Shown one piece after another: positions 7,335 to 15,096 of a DNA stretch of 27,657 nucleotides. Below the pieces are notes generated by a model. That model saw only the letters and a list, made by a program, of their open reading frames with translations. It was not told the origin of the DNA and did not search any database. Source of the stretch: a virus. The stretch spans positions 1-27,657 of the IMG/VR virus record IMGVR_UViG_3300037493_000097. One strand, written 5' to 3'. Each line of letters opens with the position of its first letter. Within the stretch, counting starts at the first letter, position 1. The position numbers were made by a program, and so were the translations under genes.

Positions 7335-7873
7335 TGGCTATACCATCCAGTGGTGCAATAAGTCTCTCAACCATCCAGACTGAGTTTGGTGGGTCAAACC
7401 CCATCTCGCTAAACGAGTACTACGCTGGCGGCACTTATGTACCCGCTGGTACTAGCGGCACCTACGGTGCTGTGCCCTCGTCTGGTACGATCAGCATTCA
7501 GAACTTTTATGGTACGTCTATTTCCGAAACCCAAACAGTCACTGTTGGTACGTTTTCATTCAAAGGGGCTACAAGTTACGGGTTTACTGCCGGTGGTTGG
7601 GGCTCTATTACAGATGGCACGTTTGGCTTTATCAGCAACGCGCCCATTGAAATTTTGAATTGGGGCAATTCCAACACTTTGATTTTCCAAATAACCGGAA
7701 TTTATGCAAATTCTGGGTGGACCAAAGTTACAATTTCCGGTGTAGATTTTCTTCGTTCTGCTGCATCGTTTACAACCAATGCTAGCCCAAATTATTCATC
7801 TTGGTCTTGGTCAGGTGCATCTAATGTATTTGGCACGACTGTCGGCGCAACTGTTCCAGCGGTGTTTACATAA
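7334..7873 (+). CDS. Putative tail / virion protein
   Basis: A 179-residue protein starting with a one-base overlap on the fibre stop. The N-terminus ([20 protein letters not shown], then PISLNEYYAGG and SGTISIQNFYG) follows a pattern common at the start of phage tail and fibre-associated proteins: 'SGxISLxxIxxEFGGxxPxSLxEYY'. The remainder is Gly/Ser/Thr and aromatic rich, consistent with a beta domain, and may form a small receptor-binding or fibre-tip domain. It has no membrane segment or enzyme motif. It is coupled to the next gene by TAATG. Confidence 0.7.
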   Translation: MAIPSSGAISLSTIQTEFGGSNPISLNEYYAGGTYVPAGTSGTYGAVPSSGTISIQNFYGTSISETQTVTVGTFSFKGATSYGFTAGGWGSITDGTFGFISNAPIEILNWGNSNTLIFQITGIYANSGWTKVTISGVDFLRSAASFTTNASPNYSSWSWSGASNVFGTTVGATVPAVFT

Positions 7874-8460
7874 TGAGACTTGACCCTAAATCATTCACCG
7901 AAATGGTGGTTCCGCTAAATGACGAAATGTCTATCAGGTATACTGAATTTGTTGACGGCAGTACTTTCTGGCGCAGCGCAGGCTCTTGGCGGACTTGGAG
8001 GCAGTGGCCTTTCCTTGCTCCAGTGGGCAACGCACACATCCAACAAAACTGTGATGACGGCGTAGAGTTTGGCTGCTGCGAACATATCTCAGTTGTGCTA
8101 TCTGGAAGCTCAGTTTATACACTTAAAACGGCGAGCGGCACTTCGGACTATGTCTGGGAGCGCGGAGCGCACAACGTCGCAAATGGTCTGGGCTATTTAC
8201 CAGCAGAGGAATTTTCCCGCACGTTTAACAATGGCTTCTCTATGTGCTGCATTGTGCAGCCCGTGCGCGGCCTATCCGGTGAAGCGGTGTATTCCTTTGA
8301 GGTTGTTGAGGGTAATTCTATTTTGGAGAAAGACGCATACGCCGTCCACATTTGCGGTTCTGAACAGACGCGCCGCACGATACTAGGAGCCAACGCCGGG
8401 GATGTCCTAGACGCCAACGCCGACGATATAGCGATTGTTATATATAGGGATACGGCCTAA
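7873..8460 (+). CDS. Hypothetical protein, Trp/Cys-containing, in tail gene cluster
   Basis: A 195-residue protein I do not recognise. The N-terminal part is rich in Trp and aromatic residues (FWRSAGSWRTWRQWPF). It has six cysteines, including C-D-D-G-V-E-F-G-C-C-E-H and the pair MCC at about residue 125. Hydrophobic strands such as HISVVLSGSSVYTLK and IAIVIYRD suggest a beta-rich fold. It has no signal peptide. It sits between two virion genes with one-base overlaps at both ends, so it is probably a minor virion or fibre-accessory protein. A cupin-like barrel is possible but not shown. Confidence 0.55.
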   Translation: MRLDPKSFTEMVVPLNDEMSIRYTEFVDGSTFWRSAGSWRTWRQWPFLAPVGNAHIQQNCDDGVEFGCCEHISVVLSGSSVYTLKTASGTSDYVWERGAHNVANGLGYLPAEEFSRTFNNGFSMCCIVQPVRGLSGEAVYSFEVVEGNSILEKDAYAVHICGSEQTRRTILGANAGDVLDANADDIAIVIYRDTA

Positions 8461-10382
8461 TGCCCTTCATCAAACTCCAGTTTAAGCCCGGTGTAAACCG
8501 CGACCAGACCGACTACTCCAACGAGGGTGGCTGGTACGAGTGCGACAAGATACGGTTTCGCTCAGGTTATCCGGAGAAAATTGGTGGTTGGGTAAAGTCT
8601 ACCCCCACTGCATTCGACGGCGTGTGCCGCCAGATGTGGAACTGGATCACGACGTTCAACGATAACCTACTAGCGCTTGGGACTGACACCAAAGCCTATA
8701 TCGAGAACGGTGGTTACTACTACGACATTACACCGTTCGGTGAAGCGCTTGCTGGGTCTAACACTTTTGCAGTGACCAACACCTCTGCTGTAGTAACGGT
8801 TACTACAACTGCTCCGCTTCCAGCTTGGTTGGTGACGGGAGAACCTGCGCTTGTGGCTGGTTTCGCATCTGCCCTTGGTGGTATCCCTATTACCGAACTA
8901 AACACAGTCCAGACGATCACTAAGCTCGGGGCCAACAGTTTTACGTTTGTCGTAGCTACACCTGCCACATCTACCACTTCTGTAAGTGGTGCGGGCTATA
9001 CCGTTAAAGCTGAAATTGAACCGGGTAACGCCATTACAATCGCGGGTCTTGGTTGGGGTGCGGGTGCTTGGGGTCGTGACGCTTGGGGTCTGGGTAGCAC
9101 TACAGGCGGTATTAACCTTCCGCAGCGCGACTGGTGGTTTGATAACTTCGACAACGATCTTGTGCTGAATATCCGCAACGGTGCACCTTACTGGTGGGTC
9201 CGAGGCCCAACGGACGATCCGCAGACTTCGTTGGCTACCCATGCAATAACGCTCCAAAACTACGCCACTAATGAGGGTTATACTGCTGCCTCCGTCCCCG
9301 TGCAGGTTATGCAGTTGCTGGTATCCCAGCAGGACAAGCACTTGATCGCCTTTGGCGCTGTACCATTTGGCTCGACCAGCACGGCTGACTTTGACCCGCT
9401 TCTGATCCGCTGGGCTGACCAAGATACTCCGGGTGATTGGACACCTACACAGACCAATACCGCTGGTGACTTACGCGTTTCTCGCGGTTCGCGCATCGTG
9501 CGGGCACTGCCTACTCGTCAGGAAATCTTGGTTTGGACTGACACCAACCTGTATACGCTTCAGTTCCTTGGCACGACCGACGTGTTTGGTTTGCAGGAAT
9601 ATGCGGACAATATCTCGATTGCTTCGTCACGCGCAATGGGTTCAGCGGCTAACATCACCTATTGGATGGGGCAGGATAAGTTCTATGCCTATACCGGTCG
9701 CGTTGAGACGCTACCTTGCACGCTGCGCAACCACGTGTTTAACAACCTAAACTACGGCCAAACAGACCAGATTATTTGCGGCACCAACGAACAATGGAAC
9801 GAAGTGTGGTGGTTCTACCCAACGGCTGATAGCGACTATAACAACGCCTATGTCATCTATAACCACCTCGAACGCATCTGGTATTACGGCACGATTGACC
9901 GCACGGCTTGGCTCGACACACCACTTCGCCAAAACCCGCAAGGCGCAAACACTACGATTACTGTTGATGGTTCTACCATTACAACTGGCGATGGCTTTCT
10001 TTATAACCATGAGAACGGCCTGAACGACGACGTGCTGCCTATGGACAGCTACATTCAGTCGTCTGACTTTGACCTCGATGATGGCGATAACTTCATGCTT
10101 ACCCGGCGTATACTGCCTGACGTTGGCTTTGATGGCTCGACTGCTGCATCTCCTGAGGTAACCCTGACCGTACGCCCACGCAACTTCCCCGGCAGTTCGT
10201 TCAGTGCAGATGCGGCTGATACCCAGCGCGTCATCGAGACTTCGGTTGGCGTCTATACCGATCAGGTCTTTGTCCGTGCGCGTGCCCGCCAGATGGCGCT
10301 TAAAGTGCGGTCGGAAACTCTTGGTGTTCAATGGCAGCTTGGTGCACCGCGCCTTGACGCACGACCAGATGGACGTCGCTAA
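8460..10382 (+). CDS. Large tail structural protein (stabilisation / nozzle-like candidate)
   Basis: A 640-residue protein. The N-terminus (MPFIKLQFKPGVNRDQTDYSNEGG, then CDKIRFRSGYPEKIGGW) follows the 'pGvnrd.t.y...ggw..cdkvRFr.G.pekigGW' pattern I recall from structural proteins of aquatic podoviruses. It loosely recalls the P22-type packaged-DNA stabilisation proteins. The body is Trp and Tyr rich with repeated strands (WGAGAWGRDAWGLGS, WWFDNFDNDLVLN, ILVWTDTNLYTLQFLG, YWMGQDKFYAYTGRVETLPC), which suggests a beta-propeller-like arrangement. It has no catalytic motif. By place and length it probably forms part of the tail tube tip or a head-tail factor. Fold and exact role are inferred. Confidence 0.7.
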   Translation: MPFIKLQFKPGVNRDQTDYSNEGGWYECDKIRFRSGYPEKIGGWVKSTPTAFDGVCRQMWNWITTFNDNLLALGTDTKAYIENGGYYYDITPFGEALAGSNTFAVTNTSAVVTVTTTAPLPAWLVTGEPALVAGFASALGGIPITELNTVQTITKLGANSFTFVVATPATSTTSVSGAGYTVKAEIEPGNAITIAGLGWGAGAWGRDAWGLGSTTGGINLPQRDWWFDNFDNDLVLNIRNGAPYWWVRGPTDDPQTSLATHAITLQNYATNEGYTAASVPVQVMQLLVSQQDKHLIAFGAVPFGSTSTADFDPLLIRWADQDTPGDWTPTQTNTAGDLRVSRGSRIVRALPTRQEILVWTDTNLYTLQFLGTTDVFGLQEYADNISIASSRAMGSAANITYWMGQDKFYAYTGRVETLPCTLRNHVFNNLNYGQTDQIICGTNEQWNEVWWFYPTADSDYNNAYVIYNHLERIWYYGTIDRTAWLDTPLRQNPQGANTTITVDGSTITTGDGFLYNHENGLNDDVLPMDSYIQSSDFDLDDGDNFMLTRRILPDVGFDGSTAASPEVTLTVRPRNFPGSSFSADAADTQRVIETSVGVYTDQVFVRARARQMALKVRSETLGVQWQLGAPRLDARPDGRR

Positions 10383-10687
10383 TGGCATTAGATAAGTTCA
10401 AAGCCGCACCGCTACCCAACCCTCCAGCGGACTACGATGCGCAGTATATGCGGCAGGTTATTCGCGTGCTGGAAACTTACTTCTCGCAGCTTGACTCACG
10501 TGCAGGTAATAATGCGCAGACTTATACAGCCGACCTCTTTAATGGTGGGATATTTGCCGCAAAGCCGGTGACTACAACCGAGAAGAATGCGCTTACCCCT
10601 AGCGCGGGATGGGTAGTATTTGATACGACATTAGGTAAGTTATGTGTTTATAGTGGGTCTGCATGGCAGACCGTGACTTCTGTTTAA
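10382..10687 (+). CDS. Small virion / fibre-like protein
   Basis: A 101-residue protein starting on the last base of the preceding stop (TAATG). The first 40 residues are helical (YDAQYMRQVIRVLETYFSQLD). A short linker then leads to KNALTPSAGWVVFDTTLGKL and CVYSGSAWQTV, a beta-hairpin pattern widely seen in phage fibre and tail proteins ('G.i.ydtt.gkl.vy.g.aW..v'). A small tail or fibre-adaptor protein is likely. It is the last gene before a 36-base gap, which has no terminator that I can see. Confidence 0.7.
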   Translation: MALDKFKAAPLPNPPADYDAQYMRQVIRVLETYFSQLDSRAGNNAQTYTADLFNGGIFAAKPVTTTEKNALTPSAGWVVFDTTLGKLCVYSGSAWQTVTSV

Positions 10688-10723
10688 ATTAGCGCTATAA
10701 GCGTAGGTACAAGGTAGGTAATC

Positions 10724-12355
10724 ATGATGGACATGCAGGCTGCTCCGCCAACATACGCAGAAATGAACACTGGGCAACCGCCGGTTGGTAACCCTCCCAT
10801 GCTTGGGCAGCAGATTCCGGGCATGACTGGTGGTTTGCCTTCGCAGGGTGGCCTGTCTGTGCTTAGTAATCCTATGGCGCAACAGCTTCAGTCGCAGGGT
10901 CGCGGCGAAGACACTATGCTTATCCACATGACACCGGGTGAGGTTAACAGTCTTCAGGGTCTAGCCATGGCACATGGTGGCTCACTCACAATTAACCCAG
11001 AAACAGGTCTCCCCGAAGCAGGCTGGCTGGGTAAGCTCCTCCCAATGATACTTGGTGCAGCCCTAGCGGCTACTGGCGTCGGTGCCCCCCTTGCTGCTGG
11101 TCTCGTAGGCGCAGGGCAATTCGCACGCACTGGTAGCTTGAAGAAAGGCTTGATGGCCGGTCTCGGTGCCTTTGGTGGTGCTGGTCTTGCTGGCGCAGCG
11201 GGTGTCGGTGGTTCTCTGCTTGGTGGTAACGCTGGTGGGATACTAGGCAGCAACGCTGGTGTATTCGGTGCTAATATGGGTGCGGGTGCTATTGCACCTG
11301 CCGCTCTTACCGGTGCAGCAGCAGCGCCGGTTAGCACTCTTGCTAGTTCGGTAGCCCCATCGGCTCCCCTCTCACTTGCTGGTGCCCAAGCAGTTCCGGG
11401 TGCAGTTGTCGCTAGCGGTGCTCCTGCTGGTGTTGGTGCTGTAAGTGGCGGTCTTGGTGCCGCCGCAGGGGCCGGTGCTCCTGCTACATTAACGGGTGCG
11501 ACTCAAACACTCGCCTCCGCTACTCCCGGACAATTTACAGGTGGTTTAGGTTCGCGCTTCGGCCAAGCCGTGCGCGCTGGCCTTCCTTCCGGCACTCCCG
11601 GATTTATCTCTAAAGCTGCGCCTATGATGGCGGCTTCGGGTGTGTTGCAAGGTGTCTCAGGTGCGATGACTCCCTCAATGGGTACCATGGGTTCAAATGG
11701 TATGGTCGATAACTCCTACCAAGGACCGTATACGGCGCAGAAGCGTACACCGAGCTTTGCTAAGGACACCAGTGAAATTCTTGGTTCGTCTAAGGAGCGT
11801 CGTTACTTCGACGTTGACATGCCTGAAATCTACAACATGCAGGGTCAAGTTGTGCAGCCGGGATCATCCACTGCGCGGGGTACACCCATAATGCAGAACT
11901 ATTTGCTACCTACCAATAAGAAGACGCCTAAGGGTTCTCCGATGTATGGCCAGCGCTTTGTGCCGTATATGGGTGAAGAGGAAGAAGGCTATGCCCATGG
12001 TGGTGAAGTCGAACTGTCCGATGGAGCCTTTGTGCTTGATGCCCGCACAGTGTCCGAGATGGGTAATGGCAGCAGCAACGCAGGTAAAGAAGCCCTTCGC
12101 CGTATTGGCGGTAGGCCAATCGAAGGTCCGGGTGATGGAGTCAGCGATAGCATTCCTGCTCGTATTGGTCGCAATCAGCCTGCTCGTGTCGCTCGCGACG
12201 AAGTACTTATACCAGCAAATGCCGTTCGCCGGATTGGTAAAGGTAACCCCAAGCGCGGTGCCGACAAGCTCTACGCACTTATGGATAAGGCTCACAAAGC
12301 CCGGAAGAAAGCCAAGCGCGGACAAGATACTAAACTTAGCCGGGGTCTCGTATGA
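10724..12355 (+). CDS. Internal virion protein candidate with Gly/Ala-rich membrane-active region
   Basis: A 543-residue protein preceded by AAGGTAGG. The order is: a Pro/Gln/Met-rich N-terminus; a conserved-looking block DTMLIHMTPGEVNSLQGLA; TINPETGLPEAGWLGKLLP; then about 220 residues of nearly uncharged Gly/Ala/Val-rich sequence (about 100-320) that could insert in membrane. A polar C-terminal third carries two related motifs, SDGAFVLDARTVSEMGNGS and RDEVLIPANAVRRIGKGNP, separated by GPGDGVSDSIPARIG. It ends with a basic tail (DKAHKARKKAKRGQ). Its place ahead of a GNAT-like protein and very large proteins parallels the ejected core proteins of T7-like phages. A role in DNA ejection is inference. 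Confidence 0.65.
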   Translation: MMDMQAAPPTYAEMNTGQPPVGNPPMLGQQIPGMTGGLPSQGGLSVLSNPMAQQLQSQGRGEDTMLIHMTPGEVNSLQGLAMAHGGSLTINPETGLPEAGWLGKLLPMILGAALAATGVGAPLAAGLVGAGQFARTGSLKKGLMAGLGAFGGAGLAGAAGVGGSLLGGNAGGILGSNAGVFGANMGAGAIAPAALTGAAAAPVSTLASSVAPSAPLSLAGAQAVPGAVVASGAPAGVGAVSGGLGAAAGAGAPATLTGATQTLASATPGQFTGGLGSRFGQAVRAGLPSGTPGFISKAAPMMAASGVLQGVSGAMTPSMGTMGSNGMVDNSYQGPYTAQKRTPSFAKDTSEILGSSKERRYFDVDMPEIYNMQGQVVQPGSSTARGTPIMQNYLLPTNKKTPKGSPMYGQRFVPYMGEEEEGYAHGGEVELSDGAFVLDARTVSEMGNGSSNAGKEALRRIGGRPIEGPGDGVSDSIPARIGRNQPARVARDEVLIPANAVRRIGKGNPKRGADKLYALMDKAHKARKKAKRGQDTKLSRGLV

Positions 12356-12795
12356 TGGAAGTAAGTTTAGTTCCCCCAGAATTGGTGGGAGGGTTGTGGC
12401 CCCGCATCTTCCCGCATCTAAGTCGGGCTGCGGACTATACCTATGGGCGGTACGAGCCGGAAGATATCTTTGATGCAGTTGCATCAGGAGACGCGCACCT
12501 GTGGGTTGCTCTCGACGGGGACGATATTAAGGGTGTGACGATCACTCGCTTCTGGCAGTACCCACGCAAGAATTGCCTAGACGTAATGTTTCTTGGTGGT
12601 GAGGAGTGGGACGGGTGGAAAGACATTATGTTTGATACTCTCCAGCGTTGGGCACATGATAGTGGTTGCGCAGCAATAGAAGCTTCGGGTAGAGTCGGTT
12701 TTGCCCGTATATTTAAAGATCGTGGGTACACCCCGTTGTGGCAGGTATTTGAATTTCCCGTAGTTGAAGCGGATGTTGGAGGTCAGAATGGCTAA
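12352..12795 (+). CDS. GNAT-like acetyltransferase-fold protein of the internal virion module
   Basis: A 147-residue protein beginning with a 4-base overlap on the previous gene (ATGATG). The pattern is of the GNAT type found in many podovirus structural modules: AADYTYGRYEPEDIFDAV, then HLWVALDGDDIKGVTITRFWQYPRK, then W-x-x-x-M-x-D-x-L-Q-R-W-A-x-x-x-G-C-A-A-I-E-A-SGRVGFARIFKDRGY near the end. The last piece fits the helix and strand before the final 'GF/GY' of GNAT proteins. The canonical acetyl-CoA loop (Q/R-x-x-G-x-G/A) is not clear, so it may be a structural relative rather than an active enzyme. Position matches T7 gp13-type genes. Confidence 0.7.
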   Translation: MMEVSLVPPELVGGLWPRIFPHLSRAADYTYGRYEPEDIFDAVASGDAHLWVALDGDDIKGVTITRFWQYPRKNCLDVMFLGGEEWDGWKDIMFDTLQRWAHDSGCAAIEASGRVGFARIFKDRGYTPLWQVFEFPVVEADVGGQNG

Positions 12796-15094
12796 GGGCG
12801 GTGGTAGTAATCAACCAGTCAAACAAGAGGTAACCCAGTCTAACCTCCCCGAATACGCACGTCCGTATTTTGAGGGTATGATGCAGCGGGCAAGTACCGC
12901 ACTGAGTACGCCCTACACGCCTTACGGCCAAGAACGCATAGCTGGCTTCACCCCACAGCAGCAGCAGCTTCAGCAGAATGTCCTCAACCAGCAGACACCG
13001 GGTGAGTTTGGTACCGCTGCAAATCTCGCGAGCGCTGCGGGCTTGGGTTCACTTCAGGCAGGTCAGTACGCGACGGGGCAGTTTGGTTCGCAACAGATCG
13101 GGATGCCTAACCTCCAGCAGTACAGCATGGGTGCTCCGCAGGACGTCTACTCGCGTAATGTTGGCGCTGGTAACATGCAAAGCGCCCAAAGTGGATTTCA
13201 ACCAAACCTTAATTACTTCCAGATGGGTGGCGCTCGTGATGTTGCCTCGCGTAATGTACGTGCTCAGGATATGCAGGGTGCGCAGACCGGCTATCGCCCA
13301 GACCTACAGCAGTACGAGATGGGTGGCGCTCGTGACGTTGGTGCACAAGGCGTCAACGCATTTAATATGGAGGCTGCGCAGAGCGGCTATCGTCCAGACC
13401 TTGAAGCATTCCAGATGGGGGCTGCCGAGCGTGTTGGTGGTGTAGACGTTAATGCTCCTACGATGCAGGCTGCGCAGACGAACTACGGCCAAGGTCCGCT
13501 TGAGCAGTTCCGCATGGAAGGGCCACAGGCTTTTGGTTTAGAGCAAGCTCAGAAGTATATGTCACCATTTGCGGAAGCCGTAACGGAACCGCAGAAACGC
13601 GAAGCTGTCACCAGTGCGCGGCGTAGTCAGGTAGCCCAAGACCTCGGTTCGGTGCGTCAGGGCACCTATGGCGGTTCTCGTCAGCTTCTTGCTTCTATGG
13701 AGCGCGAACGCAACCTCGGCCAGCAGCTTGGTGATATCGACGTTAAGGGTAGGCAGGCTGCGTACGAGAATGCGCAGTCTCAGTTTGAGCGTGACCGCGC
13801 AGCGGGTATGACCACAGGTCAGCAGAACCTTAGCGCCGCACTCCAACAGCAACAGCTTGGTACTCAGACCGGACTTCAAGCATCCTTGGCTAACCTGTCC
13901 AATGAGCAGCAGGCCAACGTCAACAATCAGGCTATGCAGTTCCAAGCACGCGGTATGTCAGCAGACAATGCCATGAAGGCGGCTTTGGCTAATCAGCAGG
14001 CTGGACTCACCACGGGTCAGCAGAACCTCTCGGCTCGGCTTGGTGTGCAAGAATTGGGTGCGCAGCAGAACCTCCAGACGGCGATGCAGAACTTGTCGAA
14101 CGAGCAACAGTCGCGGGTTAACAACCAAGCGCAGCAGTTCCAAGCGCAGGGGATGAATGCAGATAACGCACTCAAGGCAGCGTTGGCTAACCAAGGTGTA
14201 GACGTCACGCGGGGGACGCAGAACCTACAGTCGCAGCTTCAGACGCAGCAAATTGGTGCCCAGACTGGTACGCAGCTTGCACTGGCTAACCTCTCGAACG
14301 AGCAGCAGGCACGTGTAAATAACCAAGCGCAGCGGTTCCAAGCTCAAGGTATGAACGCCGATAACGCGCTCAAAGCAGCACTGGCTAATCAGGGTGTGGA
14401 TGTCACTCGTGGGCAGGAAAACCTACGCGCTAACCTACAGACGCAGCAAACGGGCGCTGAAATTGATTCACGCACGGCATTGGCTAACCTCTCGAACGAG
14501 CAGCAAGCACGTGTAAATAACCAAGCGCTCCAGTTCCAAGCACGGGGTATGAACGCGGATAATGCGCTCAAAGCGGCATTGGCTAACCAGCAGGCTGGAC
14601 TTACAACAGGTACACAAAACCTCAACGCAGCGCTACAAACGCAGCAGTTGGGTACCAACGCGGGTCTCGATGCGCTCAAAGCTAACCAGCAGGCTGATCT
14701 TGAACGCCAGCGTATGCAGGAACAGTCTCGCCAGTTCGGTGGTAATCTTGGACTTCAGGGTTATGGCCAAGCTGGGCAAATGGCTCAGACGCTTTCAAAT
14801 ATCGGTACGGGCCGGTCTCAGTCAGACCTTGCGCGGTTTGGCCAGCAGACTTCCACTGCGGCGCAACAACAGGCTCTCCAACAGCAGTATATGGACATGG
14901 CGTATCAGGACTTCCTGCGCCAGCAGGGATACCCAGCAGAGCAGTTGCAGCAGTATAGCAGCTTGCTGCGTGGGGTTCCGGTCCAGCCGAACTCTACGAC
15001 CGCGACTTATGCCCAGCAACCGGGTATCGGGCAGCAGCTTCTTGGCACGGGCCTCGGCGCGGCCAGTATCTATAAGACCTTTGGGGGTGCATAA
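12788..15094 (+). CDS. Gln/Asn-rich internal virion protein with tandem 32- and 66-residue repeats
   Basis: I place the start at ATG 12788 (768 residues), because GGAGG lies 5 bases upstream; an in-frame start at 12764 lacks this. It overlaps the GNAT-like gene by 8 bases. The N-terminus (SNLPEYARPYFEGMMQRA) is helical. Residues from about 112 form four units of 32-33 residues (Y/F-x-MG-G-A-R-D-V ... N-M-Q-x-AQ-x-GYRPDL). A non-repetitive part around AEAVTEPQKREAVTSARRSQ follows, then about 300 residues of 66-residue units built from N-initiated 11-mers (NLSNEQQARVN, NADNALKAALA). The C-terminal 100 residues are Gln rich. It is probably a large helical virion protein, perhaps ejected with DNA. 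Confidence 0.72.
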   Translation: MAKGGGSNQPVKQEVTQSNLPEYARPYFEGMMQRASTALSTPYTPYGQERIAGFTPQQQQLQQNVLNQQTPGEFGTAANLASAAGLGSLQAGQYATGQFGSQQIGMPNLQQYSMGAPQDVYSRNVGAGNMQSAQSGFQPNLNYFQMGGARDVASRNVRAQDMQGAQTGYRPDLQQYEMGGARDVGAQGVNAFNMEAAQSGYRPDLEAFQMGAAERVGGVDVNAPTMQAAQTNYGQGPLEQFRMEGPQAFGLEQAQKYMSPFAEAVTEPQKREAVTSARRSQVAQDLGSVRQGTYGGSRQLLASMERERNLGQQLGDIDVKGRQAAYENAQSQFERDRAAGMTTGQQNLSAALQQQQLGTQTGLQASLANLSNEQQANVNNQAMQFQARGMSADNAMKAALANQQAGLTTGQQNLSARLGVQELGAQQNLQTAMQNLSNEQQSRVNNQAQQFQAQGMNADNALKAALANQGVDVTRGTQNLQSQLQTQQIGAQTGTQLALANLSNEQQARVNNQAQRFQAQGMNADNALKAALANQGVDVTRGQENLRANLQTQQTGAEIDSRTALANLSNEQQARVNNQALQFQARGMNADNALKAALANQQAGLTTGTQNLNAALQTQQLGTNAGLDALKANQQADLERQRMQEQSRQFGGNLGLQGYGQAGQMAQTLSNIGTGRSQSDLARFGQQTSTAAQQQALQQQYMDMAYQDFLRQQGYPAEQLQQYSSLLRGVPVQPNSTTATYAQQPGIGQQLLGTGLGAASIYKTFGGA
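13121..13507 (+). repeat. Four tandem ~96-bp units encoding 32-33-residue repeats
   Basis: Units start at 13121, 13217, 13313 and 13409. Each encodes Y/F-x-MG-x-x-x-x-V, a variable stretch, then M-Q/E-x-AQ-x-G/N-Y/F and, in most units, R/Q-P-D/N-L. The protein pattern is better kept than the DNA, so the units are old duplications under selection rather than a recent expansion. Confidence 0.85.
13886..14677 (+). repeat. Four tandem 198-bp units encoding 66-residue hendecad repeats
   Basis: Units start at 13886, 14084, 14282 and 14480, each exactly 198 bp; partial units flank them on both sides. Each 66-residue unit divides into six 11-residue blocks that mostly begin with Asn or Gly. The third and fourth units are the most alike in DNA around the NLSNEQQARVNNQ segment. 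Confidence 0.9.
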
Positions 15095-15096
15095 CG

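Noticed and set aside
12978-13445. 155-codon plus-strand frame nested in the Gln-rich repeat protein gene
   Set aside because: Its sequence repeats with the 96-bp units and is Arg/Ser/Leu/Val biased; a shadow of the repeats.
13121-14677. Regular repeats that could suggest a CRISPR array or an origin with iterons
   Set aside because: Units are in-frame multiples of three, with no conserved short repeat and unique spacer pattern, and lie inside a coding frame.
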